Shown: in pieces, positions 22,120 through 34,406 of the stretch | Numbering within the stretch: position 1 is the first letter of the stretch | How the letters are laid out: each line of letters opens with the position of its first letter | Source: Strobilurus pachycystidiatus | Taxonomy: Eukaryota; Basidiomycota; Agaricomycetes; Agaricales; Physalacriaceae | Assembly (NCBI GenBank): GCA_019915135.1 | Contig: JAHLMK010000007.1 | Span: 1,054,001 to 1,118,000, forward strand | Direction of reading: 5' to 3' | Length of the DNA stretch: 64,000 bases | Made by a program: the position numbers and the translations under genes | Notes under the pieces: model-generated | Told to the model about the DNA's origin: nothing | What the model saw: the letters and a program-made list of their open reading frames with translations, nothing else | Database searches by the model: none

Positions 22120-24289
22120 TCAGAAAGACCCATTCCGGGGCACTGGCGTTTTGTGCTGATACCGTCGGGGAGCGGGACCCATCAAAGGCACTGCCGCAGA
22201 TTTGTTTGGAACGTATTCCATTGAGATGCCAGTCCTACTAGCGTAGCTTGTCGCACTAGCCGGAGGACTTTGCTGCGATCGATACGACATGGGGCTTTGG
22301 TTCAGTGGCGACGCCGCGCGGGGACGCGCGTTCGTGGCTGCAGGACTGGGGAACGCAGGCTTCACTGCACTCAGCATGGGACGGTTCTTGTTTCCATTTG
22401 GCATAGTACCATCAGGCTTCTGTTGCGCGACCCATCGGCTGATGTCGTTCAACAGCTCTATCGAGGATGTCGAGTCTGACGGCTGATGCGCGCGTACCTG
22501 CCCACTGGGCGATGGCGTCAGGAGTCGGCGCGTCGACGCAGGTGAAGGCTCAGGTGCCTGGGCAGTCAAGATGGGAGAGGGTGCGTTCCTGACTTGGACA
22601 GCGGGACCGCGTGCAGTAGGCGGAGAGCGTGCTCGACGAGGTGGGACTGGGAGGCTGATCAAGGACTCGCTCGAGTCTTGACGGGAATGTGTCGCATGAG
22701 ACCTGTACGAGTTGATAGATTCTGAACGGAGGTGATTTGTTAAAGAGGGAGGAAGGCGCGAGGACGATGAAGGTGTGGCTTGAGGAGACACCGGATAGCT
22801 GTAGAAACTCGGAACGGTGACGATCTTCTCTGGGTAGCTGACAACCTCGCCTTGGAAAGAGGCTGGAGGGGGGGAGGAGGTGATCTGGCGTCCGATGTCA
22901 GCACTGCTACCTGTAAACGCTGTGTTGTACGAAGCCCGCTTCTCCGCACTGCCAAAGCTTTCGATGTCCTGTCGCATACCAGCCTTGGTGTCAAATGCCG
23001 GGTACAGTTTTCTGAACGTGTTGTACAGGAGCAGTACGTTGACGACACCTGTTGTAGATTAAACAAGAGTTCAGACCACAAGAGCAGAATGATTCACTTA
23101 CCCAACAGAAACCAGCATACATATGCAAAGATCAAGCCTTCGAACTGGACCGCGAAACCCGAAAGGACGAGCAGCTTAGTGACGGAGTAGGGAACGAGCA
23201 GAGCGAAGTACGCTATACCAGCAATCAGCACCATAAGACGAGTCATATCTAGCTTTGAATCTCACCAGCAGGGTACCTAAGGGAAAACTTAGCCTCATCT
23301 TCGGCTTGGCAAACAGAAAAGACCTACCAGAGCATACTTCGAGCGATGCCCGCTATGAAACGGTGATAATTCTCACCACCTACGCCATTCCAACGATCAG
23401 TTGGGTTGAGGGTTATCTTCATGCCACCTTTAATGACCAAAGTGCCGCGTAGGACCAAGAAGATGAGCGAATATAGAACGGCAGAGACAAATGAAGCAAT
23501 AAAGATCTGAAGGCCGCATGAGAGATCAAGGGAGAGCACCACAAAGATCATACGCACCGGCAAGAGATGTAACAGGAATTGATGCACGGGATACTCTAGC
23601 CTTACACCGCATGTCAGGGCGTACTCCCCGTAGATTGGACCAGAAGACTTTGGCAGGAGCATGGGAAGAACCGCTGGAAGAGTGTAAGATGAGGAAAAGC
23701 GTCGACCTGAAAACTCTGCATACATACCGATGATTATGGAAAGGAGCCACCCGAAAGAGATTGTTGTCGAGTAGATGAGAACCGACTGTCTGCGACGCAA
23801 TACAAGGGACATAAAGGTATGCACTGCAATGCTGGCGGTGAAGTACGCGGTCGCGATGTTTCCAAACTGCATCAACATTGCCTGGGCAGTGCAGAGAGCG
23901 CCTAAGCGTGCATGTTCAGCTCCGCAGTTCAATACAATTTAAGGGATACACACCTTCGGTGATACCTCTCACGGCTAAGAAGGGAAGGCCCATCAGTCCA
24001 GCCGCACTAGTGGACATGTTGGCGATGAGGAGGCAGGCAGCATAGTAGCCAAGCTGAGTGTGAAAGAAGACATATTCTCTTGTCTGAGTGATGTTCCGCT
24101 TGTAGAGTCGCAGAATCCCGAGCCAGGCAACGCGGACAATGATTGAGAACAGCGCAAGAGTTGAGAGGATGGCAAACACATTGATAACCTAGCAAAGAAG
24201 CAATTCGTTGAGAGAGAGTATTTAGGTATCGAGAGCATGCTCACCACAACACCGGCGAGTGCGTCATCCGTTATAGGAATGAAGGCCAT
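22120..24289 (-). CDS. Seven-helix G protein-coupled receptor, Git3/cAMP-receptor-like
   Basis: Plasma-membrane receptor with seven predicted hydrophobic segments followed by a long cytoplasmic tail. Start at 24289 (MAFIPITDDALAGVV). Transmembrane stretches include VINVFAILSTLALFSIIVRV, YYAACLLIANMSTSAAGLMG, ALCTAQAMLMQFGNIATAYF, STTISFGWLLSIIIG, IFIASFVSAVLYSLIFLVLR, MTRLMVLIAGIAYFALLVPY and FEGLIFAYVCWFLLG. The pattern ALCTAQ...Q(F/L)G and the connecting loops match receptors annotated in basidiomycetes near Dictyostelium cAMP receptors and yeast Git3. About 280 residues of Ser/Pro-rich tail end in PVPRNGSF and offer many phosphorylation sites. The ligand is unknown. Seven or eight exons; one donor (GTATGC inside ARS codons) was chosen to keep frame. 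Confidence 0.85.
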
Positions 24290-25683
24290 GGTTCCAGCAG
24301 GGTGAATGATACGACTATCTTGGCACGGCCGATTCTCCTGGCGCACAGAGTACCAGACAGTGAGCGCGCAGGCAAAGATAATAAGTTACGACAAGACCAG
24401 TCGCCCTGCGCCTCGTCACGTCAAGTATTCTGCTCGAGAATACTGAAGAAAAAGGGAGGATTCCCAGAGGGGAAAGAGAAAGAAAGGAAAGTGACGAAAG
24501 GTGTGAGGAAACGAAAGAGTCACCCCGTTTCTGGAGTGCTTTGTATTTGCCGGTATTTACCAAGAGGTGTGCCGGCTTGAGAGAACATCATGATTTTCGT
24601 TACGGAAAGCTTGGAACACTCCCGAGTCCAGAACTCTATCTCTACAATCGTCTTCGCAACCATCATCCGACCCTGTGGTGTGTGATGAATTCAGTTCCCC
24701 TCCTTCTCGTGCTATCAGGTGGTCAATGGGAATCCAGGCATAATGCAGAGCTACCACACTCTCGCTTCCAGTTTGCCAATCCGGGTATCTGTTGAATTAT
24801 CCGCTGGAGACATCCTCGCACCGACGTTTACCACGTCTCATTATACTGGTCAATTTGACTTGCATGAATGGGTTTCGGATCCTTCAGATATCGCTTGTCA
24901 CGGCCGCCTAAGCACTCGATGTCGACCTTGGCCCTTAGCTGCCCTTAGTCTGACAGGCCCAACCATGCGCGAGGTTTCATCGATCATCTTCATCCGCTCC
25001 GGACCCTCGTAGCAACAGTAAGGTTAACCACCTTGACGACATGTCACGGGCACCGCTAAAAGTCTTAGACTAAGCGTCTGTCGACAACGACTCAATTCGC
25101 ACGCTGAATCTCAGCCCCCCAGATTTACCGATGGCATTCGTTGCTTGCCTGACTTTGAATTTAGAGTAAGTGGGCGGGGACCTCGGACCAGGGAGCACAT
25201 CGACGACGACTGAATTACTGAAGCAGGAAGCACAGACGGACCGCGCATCGCCAGAATAACTAGAGTCCACTGGGGTTAGATGCGCCCGTCTTGTTGACCC
25301 CAGACGCGCCCAGGACACGCCTATCGCTGCCCCACTATTAAAAATCCAAGGAACAGTCAGAGCCTACCTGGAGCCTGTCAGTGAGCAGTTCCACATAGTC
25401 ATCCCTAGATAGTTGACAGAATGATGTTCTGAATCAGAATAAGGAGCAAGTCTGGAAGGGTGAGAAAGACAGTTTAGTTCATCCCGTGAGTGGTAAGGAA
25501 AGATATCTATAGATAGTGATCCAGGTTGGCACAGAGCTTAGGTTTCGCTTATTGAGCAGAGGAGCGCCACAGAGAAGAGATGCTGACAACTGGAGGGGGC
25601 GAACAAGAGACCGGACCGATGTCCCGCAATTCGTCACCGCACCATTTTCAGTTTGACCAGCGAATTTCACCTGAACGATCACG
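24290..25683. other. Long divergent intergenic region, receptor and LRR genes
   Basis: 1.4 kb with promoters for both flanking genes. Purine-rich around 24450-24510 on the plus strand. No coding frame with recognisable content. Confidence 0.4.
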
Positions 25684-28390
25684 ATGTCTCGCGTGCCAGT
25701 GCCTTCGTCGCGAACGCCGTCCAAGGCGCCCTCAACGCCAGCCAGGGCGCGAACACCGGCGCCTACTACCCCGAGGGCCCGCACGCCTTCGACGGCAGCA
25801 CCGGCCAGAACCCGCACCAAGTCGACAACGAAGCCGCCTCCAAAACCCAAGGTTGTCGAGGACCTACCGCCTCCTCCGCCACTCAGCATCAAGGAGGCCA
25901 TTGCCCTGAAGCGTGCAGAGGCTAAAAAGGCCAAACATGCGGGGCCGGTAGTGGAGTCGTTTGAGGATGCTGTTCCTCCAGGCAGTACCCCGGAACCAGA
26001 GGAGGACGTATACGGAAGACAGTCAGTGAAAGAGACAATAGAGAGAGCCAGGAGCACAGGTACGTGTTTCTCTCTACAGCCTTTGCACAATGCTCACCAT
26101 GGCCTCGAGGCTCCCTGAACCTGGCAACACGTTCTCTCCCATGCGTACCCTCTATCCTCTTCGATATCCACCTCGGGGTCACTGCTGAGCCATTGCAATC
26201 CGTGCCCACTGAGCCGTCCTATGGTTCCGACGCGCCACCCAACAAAAAGGCGGCGTGGTTCGAGACGCAGGACTTGAAGGCGCTCAAGATTGGCAACAAT
26301 GAGATAGTCGAGATCCAGCCAGAACTCTCCATGTTTGGGTCTTTAAAGAGTATCGATGTATGTAGTATGTGCCGGTCTCCACGCAATCTCTATCCTCTGA
26401 CCTTCCTTCTCCAGATGCACAAGAACAAACTCACTTCCATACCCTCCACGCTAGGGGATCTGTCCTTTCTCTCATCTCTCGACCTCTCTCACAACTCTCT
26501 CACAAGCATACCCGCCGCAATCTTTTCCTTGCCAGAAATCACCGTCCTGAACTTGTCTCATAATTCATTGACCTCTCTCCCGTTCAACGCGCCGTTTTCC
26601 GACGCTCGGACGCGTTCTGCTTACTCTACGGATGCTTTCTTTACACCGGCTGTCGTCCGCGCCAGTACACCTTTGCCACGTCTCCTTACCCTCGAAGTTT
26701 CTCACAATAGACTTCGCGCGGAAGGCATTGACACCCAGCATCTGCCGGTTTCCCTTGCGAAGGTCGACTTATCTCATAACCCCCTTGGCATCCGAAGCGA
26801 AGCTTCTCAAGAACTGATACGGCGTCTCGGCTCACTTCATGCTCTCAGCGACCTGCGCCTCACTGGTGCAGATGTCGGAGACGATGCATTCCCACCTGAC
26901 CTCACTTCTTCCCAGACCTTCACGGTGCTACGAATTCTCGATCTCCAAGACACCGCCGCAACTCTCGATACTGTTCTTGCTTCCTTGAAAGGGTTGCAAC
27001 AGACTGTCATCTCCGAACTGAGCACTGAAGAGCCTCCAGAAGGAACGCTTAGGGTCACGGTTGGAAAGGTGATAATCAAAGAGCCGTGGGAGCTTGAAGC
27101 CGAGCGAAGACAAAAGGCGCGTCTGGCAAAGCATACGGAGACGGGTATTGACTGGGGCACGACGGCGCAAACAAGCTCGGGGAAAAAGAAGGAGACGTTG
27201 AAGGAAGCATGGGAGATCGAAGCGGAGCAGGGGTTGATGTCGGAGGGCGCGAAAAGACGCGCTCGTGCACAGGCGGCGGCGGCAGCGGCACCCTCTTCGC
27301 CTGCGGCAGAACCACGAACGACCGTCGCGAAACCAACGGTGGTGGTGAAGGAAGCATGGGAGATCGAGGCCGAACAGGGTTTGTTGACGGAAGGTGGTAA
27401 ACGTAGAGCTCGTGCGGAAGCTGCCTTGAAGGCACAGCAGGCGGCTCAGAAGGCTGAGCAGGGGCATGAGAGCAATGGCGCGTTGACGTCCCGAGGGGCG
27501 AGTCCGACAAGTCCAAGCTTCTCTCTTTCGAATCCTCAGTACTATGACGATTCGACCAAGAAGCTCACTCTACCTCCTTCCGCCCCACCATCCAAGATGG
27601 GACACTCAAGGGGTTTCTCATTTGCCCCGAGCTCATCTGCATTTGGAGGTCCACCCTCACCTACGGACATTGCGTTGCCGACCCCAACGCTTCCACTTGT
27701 GGCCATCTTAGCACAGCCCTTTGCGGAGAGCTTGCGTGTTCTGACGCTCGTCAATCGGAGGATGGATCGGTGCTTCAGCCTGCTCATGGAGGACCAACCT
27801 GCTCTACCCAATCTAGAGGAGCTTGATCTGGAAGGCTGCAATCTCTCTGAGCAGGTGGCTGTTACGCGATCCGATACACCCTCGGCCAGCACGGCGCCCA
27901 ATCGCAGCAACGAATCGTTGCTTCCGTTGTTGACGAGGCTCTTCCCGAGTTTACAGGCGCTGAACCTGTCCTTCAACACCCTTTCCAGTAGCTGTCTGAC
28001 CACGGATGCACTCTCGTCGTTAATTCTGTGTACATCGCAGCGGAAAGGTCTTCGGAGGCTTGCACTCCGCGGCAACAAGATCACTGAACTTGATGGGCTG
28101 CAGGGTATCGCGGAGCTGTTCAAAGGGCATCGAGATGTTCCAGGGTGGAAGCTGGATGAACTAGACCTGCGAGACAACGAAATCGGCAAACTTCCGCCTG
28201 AACTTGGCCTACTCCCTCTGGACGTGTTTCTGGTCGATGGCAACATGTGGGTGGTCTGCGTATGAGTGAACGTCAACCAGGATACTAAAACATCATTTGA
28301 TGACTTAGGTTTCGGGTCCCAGCGAGACGTATCTGGGAGCGAGAAGGTACGAAGGGTCTATTGAGCTGGCTGAGGGGCAGAATCGAGTAG
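25684..28390 (+). CDS. Leucine-rich-repeat protein with KEAWEIEAEQG repeats
   Basis: 845-aa protein in four exons (25684-26059, 26110-26357, 26415-28246, 28309-28390). The N terminus is basic and Pro/Thr-rich (TPSKAPSTPARARTP). Residues about 150-360 are LRRs: LKALKIGNNEIVEIQPELSM, MHKNKLTSIPSTLGDL, LSSLDLSHNSLTSIPAAI, ITVLNLSHNSLTSLPF, LTLEVSHNRLRAEGI. A charged middle carries one degenerate and two close copies of a 22-residue unit, KEPWELEAERRQKARL, KEAWEIEAEQGLMSEGAKRR and KEAWEIEAEQGLLTEGGKRR. More LRRs follow (LEELDLEGCNLSEQV, LDELDLRDNEIGKLPPELG). The start is the first ATG of the open frame. Function unknown; a scaffold role is only a guess. The layout recalls uncharacterised L-domain-like proteins of basidiomycetes. 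Confidence 0.85.
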
Positions 28391-28485
28391 GTTTAAATAT
28401 TCTGGAGCCATCCCGGTGTTGTATCATGACAAGCGTAATATTCGGAACAACTAGTCAGTCGTCGCGGCATATACAAGTACGAGTG

Positions 28486-30857
28486 CTATCGTCGCGCGAA
28501 AAACTTCTCAATACCCTCTGCCTTGGGTGCTTGTTTCTTTTTCTTTTTCCTGACCGGTTCCTTCAAAGGTCGGGGTGGGGTCGCCTGATCCTCCACCTCA
28601 TTGCTGAGATCTTTTGCAAAGTGCCAATCGCTGTGCTCTGCTTTCAAGGCCTCCAAGCTCGCCTCGTCCGAATCGGCCTCTCCCGTCACCGATGAAGGAG
28701 GAAGGCGGATATCCTTCTTACAACGGGCACAGTTGAACGATACCGACTGAGGCTGGTCCTCCATCACATCTTCGTCTTCGGCATCCTCTCTTGAACGCTT
28801 CGTACCTGCGCCGTTGTTGAAGAACCCCTTGATACTCTGCTGGCCGGATTCTGTAATCTCGATCCCGGTGAATGCCAATTGCACGTTGGTCACTTTCATT
28901 GAGGTCGCGGTGCCTACGAGGTCTTTCCAGAGCTTATCTCCGGCCGCTGCGATGGTGTCGACGTCAAAGTCCCTATTGAATGGGAACGGGGCTTGCTTCG
29001 ACCTCGATGCCTCGTAGCCTGACAGGTCGATAACCTCTGTATACAAGGCAGAGAACGCTCACCTTTGCGAGCGTGGAGGACCAAGGTCTTCGGCCATAGA
29101 TGCGGGTTATTCGCCCTAGCATCTTTCAGCCGAAGGGCCAGTTCCGCGGCCAAGACTCGAATCCAGTGGTAGCCCTCGGTGGCTTTCGTGATAGGTGTCG
29201 GAAGGTTTTTGGAGGCAAGCATGCTCTTGTTGACAGCGGACTTGGCCTTAACTACGCGGTGCTTGAGTGGACGGTGATATTTCGAAAGAACCTACTCTGA
29301 CCTACCTTCTGTTCGGTCGATTCCACTGCATGATTACCATGGTGAGTTCATGTCCGGGCATGCTGATCTCATGAGAGCAATGGCCTCTCACCGCAGTATT
29401 TCGTAGACCCAGATGGCCTCTTCCCCGAATTTCTGTTGGATTTCATCTGTGGGACCATGAAGCAAAGTTAGAACATCCGCGACGCAAGACGTGCCTAAGC
29501 TGATTGCGCTAGAGAGAAGTGTCATGAGGGAGATCTTGAACGCATGGAAGACGAGCCGCACAGTAAATCCTCCACATTGGACACGTCGTATTCCTTGGCC
29601 AGGGCATCTCCAAGTTTACCGCCCAGGAACCGTATCTATCGCACTTGAGTACCAACAGAATCATGATCATGCGAGTGATTCCTTACCTTTTGAAAAGCCA
29701 TTGGTCTGAGATAACCAGGGATAGCAGAATTGCGCAGTATACTCTGCGTATGTGTAGTCAGGTGTTGACCACAGGAAATGCGATTAGAGTTTCAACCTGG
29801 CTATTTGGTTTGTGATACGATGCACTCAGCTGAATACGAAAGCGTTAGCCATTAACCAACCTCTCTTAGAATGCAACATACCTTGGCCAGGAACTTGTTC
29901 CGAGCTAGACCCTGGAAAACAACATTGAGATTCCCTTGTCACGGCGCATATTGACCACATACGGCCGAGAGGGTGTACCCGAGTTGAATTCTCACTGCTT
30001 CCCTGACGCTATGCATCAGCTCAGCTGCGATGGACAATGCAACGTCGTGCCACGTGCAGTGGTCAGCGACACCCTCGGGCTCATTTGGATGATCGGAATT
30101 GGCAGGTATAACGAAGCCGAGATTATCCCAGTTGATTCGAGGGGGAGGAGGAAGGGGAGTATCGAGGCCCTTCCATGCGTCTCCGGGAACTTCAGCAAGG
30201 TATGGATACCTCTGTAAGATGATTTCTCGGACAGGCTTAGTGAAATCGAAGAAAGCCTCGTCGATTGATGCCTTCTCTTCGGATGCAGAGTGAAAACCCA
30301 AGGTATAGTGTACAAAGCTCTTCTTACCAATTTCAGCATCGGGAAGGTGTTCTTTGAAGATGCTCAAGATCCTCATGCTCTCTCTTCGATAGAAGTCCAG
30401 AGATACCTGTTGTACTACCATCAGTCCCTTGACTGCGATGGGAAAAAGGAAAAAGTACCTTGTGTGTTCTGGAGTCGACGTTATCCCAGTATCCCGGTTC
30501 CTTTTCGCCTTCTTTGTACGTCGCGACATGGACTACCACCAGCTCCGGACAGCGCTCCTTTGCATCCTTGAGTTTATCCATGCGAGAGATGCCAAACTTG
30601 CGAGCGGGATAGTTGACCGCTATGAGCGATTCCCACTGGAGCACAACTAACGGCTTGTCCATGATCCCAAGGCGGACCATTTCGCAGGCAGCGTAGAAAG
30701 CATCACTATCACAGAGGGCAATGACGCGAAGAGGATCCTTGACGCCCAAAGACTGCGAGAACAGATGGCGGTAGGTGATGGTCGGATCGATATCGTCAAA
30801 GTCAGCGTCCGTAGCCCTAGCCTTGCCTTTCCAAGGCTTGACAGGAGAAGCGGACAT
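28486..30857 (-). CDS. RAD30: DNA polymerase eta (Y family, translesion synthesis)
   Basis: Nuclear translesion polymerase that copies past UV dimers. Start at 30857 (MSASPVKPWKGKARATDADF). Catalytic acidic residues are in VIALCDSDAFYAACE and KASIDEAFFDFT; the finger/palm has WESLIAVNYPARKFGISR and GLARNKFLAKLSASYHKPN; the thumb has SAIPGYLRPMAFQKIRFLGG and QQKFGEEAIWVYEILRGID. The little finger has GYEASRSKQAPFPF. The C terminus has a UBZ zinc finger (FNCARCKKDI ... EHSDWHFA, C-x2-C and H-x3-H) and ends in a PCNA-box-like EGIEKFFARR. About eleven exons; keeping frame near 29447-29508 requires a 14-nt exon and a GC-AG intron. Confidence 0.92.
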
Positions 30858-31107
30858 GGTCGTTGTTGGAGAGTGACCTCGCACGTGATGAGGCGCGTAC
30901 GCGCCTTGTCAGTGTCTGAGTCAGCGGCCGCAGAAGGGCACCGGTCTGCGCGACTCTCAGACGCCGTGATTGCCGTGTGCCACAGCCACGGTTTGGGCTC
31001 TCACCTGGAGCGCAGACAGTTCTGAATGACAGAATGATGACGAATCCATCGCCTCTGATTGGAGCCGCCATCGTCTTGCATCGGTAGGTCAACGCGTCCC
31101 TACCGCA
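30858..31107. promoter_or_regulatory. Divergent promoter, RAD30 and Rieske-AIF gene
   Basis: 250 bp between divergent start codons of two genes with stress-related roles. No TATA box was noted; no known damage-response element could be assigned. Confidence 0.4.
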
Positions 31108-33721
31108 ATGCCACTGCTGCGACTCTCCCTGACGCCCTTTGCAGCCAGAGGTCTACGCTTTGCGACGCCATCTGCAACGAGAATGACCCACATGAAATCA
31201 CTCCCCGTTCTGGACGAAGCTGAGCTGAAAGATGGCGGCATGTACTGCACTTTCGCTACCAGCGCCGTTCCTCCCCTTCTCATCCACCGCCTTTCAGGAA
31301 AGAGGTCGATTTCGAACAAGGAAAGATTCTGCTCACCCGGTTGGGTGACAAGATCCATGCTACGAGGTCAGTCTCGTCCGTGTCTCGTTCTTTCCACTTA
31401 CACTTTATCTTGCTTTCCGCCCAACAGCGCATTCTGCACCCATTACGGAGCCCCGCTGTCCAAGGGCGTCTTCTCTCACACAGGCGATGGCCAGGTCACT
31501 TGGTAAGTCATTCCCAGTGACATTCCACCAGCTTGACCTATCATCATCATTAGTCCGTGGCATGGAGGTATGCTACCCCGACAGTCTGACTATCATCGTG
31601 ACTAAGACATTGTATAGCTTGTTTCAACGTGTCTTCGGGAGATATTGGTATGCCTGCGCCAGGCTCACAAAACACGCTCTCATAGTCAGTTCTGCAGAGG
31701 ACGCGCCAGGACCTGCTAGCCTCCACTCCTTCAAGACCCACGTCGAGGATGGCAAGATCTTCGTGACTTGCAACCCACAGGACACCTTGCCAGAGAACAA
31801 ATCGCGACCGGCCAAGTTGTCCACGACGGGCTTTGATGCCGTCGGAAAGGGCACCATTATAGTCGGCGGTGGTGCTGCAGCCTTCGCTGTCATGGAGAGC
31901 TTGCGCGAAGTCAGAAGACACTGTCCCTCACTTATTTCTCCTCAACTGACAATCACATTAGAACGGATATAAATATCCCATTACAATGCTCACCAAGGAG
32001 CCTCACGCGCCTATTGATAGGTATTGCCTGTGAACAAGTCCATCGCATACAGCTAATCGATTTGTGATAGGACCAAACTGAGTAAGGCCCTCATCACTGA
32101 CGCTTCCAAGCTGGAATGGAAAACCGCTGCCGAGATGAAAATCAAGTTTGGCACCAACCTCCGCACTGGTGTCGTAAGTAGTCGTTGCTTTAATGCACTG
32201 TCTGCCCTAATGTCCTTTGAAAGACTGTCACCTCCTTGGACCTGGCCAACAAAAAGGTTGTCGTGGATGATAAAGACGTCCTTGCATACGACAAGCTGGT
32301 CCTTGCCACCGGTTCAATCGCTCGTCGGCTTCCCATCCCTGGGGCCGACCTGGACAATGTTTATACTTTCCGAGGTCTCGAGGACGCCCAGAAAGTCGAT
32401 GCCGGTTAGTCTTCTAAACCCATATCTATTACTCTATCTCACCTTGTGCTTCAGCTGCACAGAAGGGCAAGCGAATGGTGCTTATCGGCAGCTCCTTTAT
32501 CAGCATGGAGCTGGCTGTCGCACTGGGTAAACGCGAGCTCGCTTCAATCGACGTAGTCGGAATGGAAGAGTTTCCATTTGAGGCCGTCCTGGGCAAAGAA
32601 GTCGGGAAAGGTCTCATGAAGGTCCGTACCCCATTTAATATCCTTCTCCGGTCGTGCTGAAGCTCCATCTGTGTTTTAGTACCACGAGTCCCAAGGCGTC
32701 AAGTTCCACATGCAGTCCAAAGTCGAGAAAATTGTCGTGAGTGAGGACAATGACAGGCTTGCCACTGGAGTAGTTGTCGATGGGGAGACCTTGCCTGCCG
32801 ATTTCATTATCATGGGAGTAGGAGCCTCGCCTGCGACTGAACTCCTCAAGGGTCACATTGAACTCGAGAAGGACGGCACTGTCAAAGTTGATGAATACAT
32901 GCGGGTAGTCAATGTACCCACTGGAGTCAAGGGAGTATTTGCTGTCGGTACGGACTTCATCTCCGACGGCATAAACTTCGGGAGGCTGAATATGATTTTT
33001 AGGTGACATCGTTTCAGCGCCTCTGCTTGTCGGAGTGCCTCCGGTAAGAATTGAGCACTGGAATGTAGGAATCGCCTATTTTGTCGCACAAACCGCGAAG
33101 ATGACAGTCATGATGTAGGTCGCGACGAACCAAGGCAGGACGCTGGGACAATGCATCGCTGGGAAACCGAGACCCTACCGAAAGGTGCCTATCTTTTGGA
33201 GCGCTCGTAGGTCCATTACCATCGTCTCGCGGCCCAATTTAGCTGATCATACTTGCTTAGAGGGACAGCAACTTCGGTACGCCGGCTACAGTCCCATCTA
33301 TGAGGACGTTATTATCACCGGCGATGTGGAGAAACTCGAGGTATTGCATTGGTCCGTTTTCGGTGGAAGTCGCGTCTGATAGTCTCCCAGTTCATTGCAT
33401 ATTATATTCGGAACGGCCACATCGCCTCCGTGTGCAGGTGGGTGTCTGCCGAACGCGTGAAATCAAGCCTGCTGACGGTCAATGTTCACAGCATGCAAAA
33501 TGACCCTGTGGTATCGAAGGCGGCAATTCTTCTGAAGCTGCGGACCATGCCGTCGCCGGCGAAGGTCAGAAAGGGCCTTGTAAGTATTCCTCCATGCTAC
33601 GGCGAACTAGCTGATTCACAATATTGCTCAGAGCTTGCTGGATATAGACACCTCGTCGGAAGAGGCTCGCGTAGCGCACGAGAAGCGTCTGTCGGAACAG
33701 GGATTGAAATCAACATTCTAG
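31108..33721 (+). CDS. Rieske-domain AIF-like NAD(P)H oxidoreductase (AIFM3 type)
   Basis: Two-domain redox protein: an N-terminal Rieske [2Fe-2S] domain and a pyridine-nucleotide disulfide oxidoreductase domain, the AIFM3/AIFL arrangement. About 15 exons join without frame conflict. The start at 31108 gives an Arg/Ser/Leu-rich N terminus (LLRLSLTPFAARGLRFA) that could be a mitochondrial presequence. Rieske ligands are in SAFCTHYGAPL (C-x-H) and VTCPWHGACFN (C-x2-H). FAD binding is in GTIIVGGGAAAFAVMESL and the distal GVKGVFAVGD; NAD(P) binding in KRMVLIGSSFISMELAVALG. The reductase C-terminal domain has RIEHWNVATNQG and KVPIFWSA. Likely an electron-transfer flavoprotein; a cell-death role is only by family name. 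Confidence 0.88.
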
Positions 33722-34406
33722 TCGGACGCGAAAGTACCAAAGGAATAACTCGGAATTGTATGTACAATATAGTCGTCTGGATTGTGGCCTTGAGGATCTT
33801 TGGTGGCGCATAGCCTTGATCGGACCGGAGCTCGTATCATCTTGAAGGGGAAGCGCGGTACCTGCTGTATCTATGTTGACAGGAATGTGCCGGGCAACAG
33901 ACGGCGCGCACCGTGGAGAACAATCACGCCGACTAACGTGGTGGTGACTATTGTTGACCGAGAATGATTGAATATTCTGGTAAGGCCCCAATATGCTGAT
34001 GGACGAATGATACGGACGCCGTTCAGAGCGTGACGCTCGGCGCATGGTGAACGGCATATTCTAGAGGGAGATAGCCGTTGGAAGGAGGTTCCAAAAGCCG
34101 GCATTTGGCGCGTGTTGTCTGGACCGGGCAGGAAAGCTGTACCGGCGGGGGGACGGCTCAGCAAGCAAAAAAAGGGAAAATTTCACGTATTTCGAGATAC
34201 AGTACAGTGGATAGGATATAATACTGAGCATTGCAACACTGCCTGGCCGCGAAATGAGCAAAAGCGAGGGCTGGTTTCCGAGCAGGTTGCGCCAGTGCAA
34301 AACCAGGACAAACAAAGACTCTGCGTCTCCCTCACTCAGCACTACTGGCCGTCGCACTGACGTCCTCCTTCTCCGTTCCACGACGTCGTTCACCGCCATA
34401 CAGACG
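33722..34406. other. Intergenic, no gene seen
   Basis: 3' flank of the Rieske-AIF gene and promoter of the LAMMER kinase. An open frame from 34254 runs into the kinase frame, so an earlier start is possible. Confidence 0.4.

Noticed and set aside
25653..25925. Alternative Ala/Arg-rich frames over the first exon of the LRR gene
   Set aside because: They are shadow frames of a repetitive Pro/Thr-rich coding region; only the 25684 frame splices into the LRR domain.
27076..27516. Long minus-strand open frames opposite the LRR gene
   Set aside because: Composition (Pro/Ser/Arg runs) is the mirror of the GC-rich coding strand; no motifs or splice structure.
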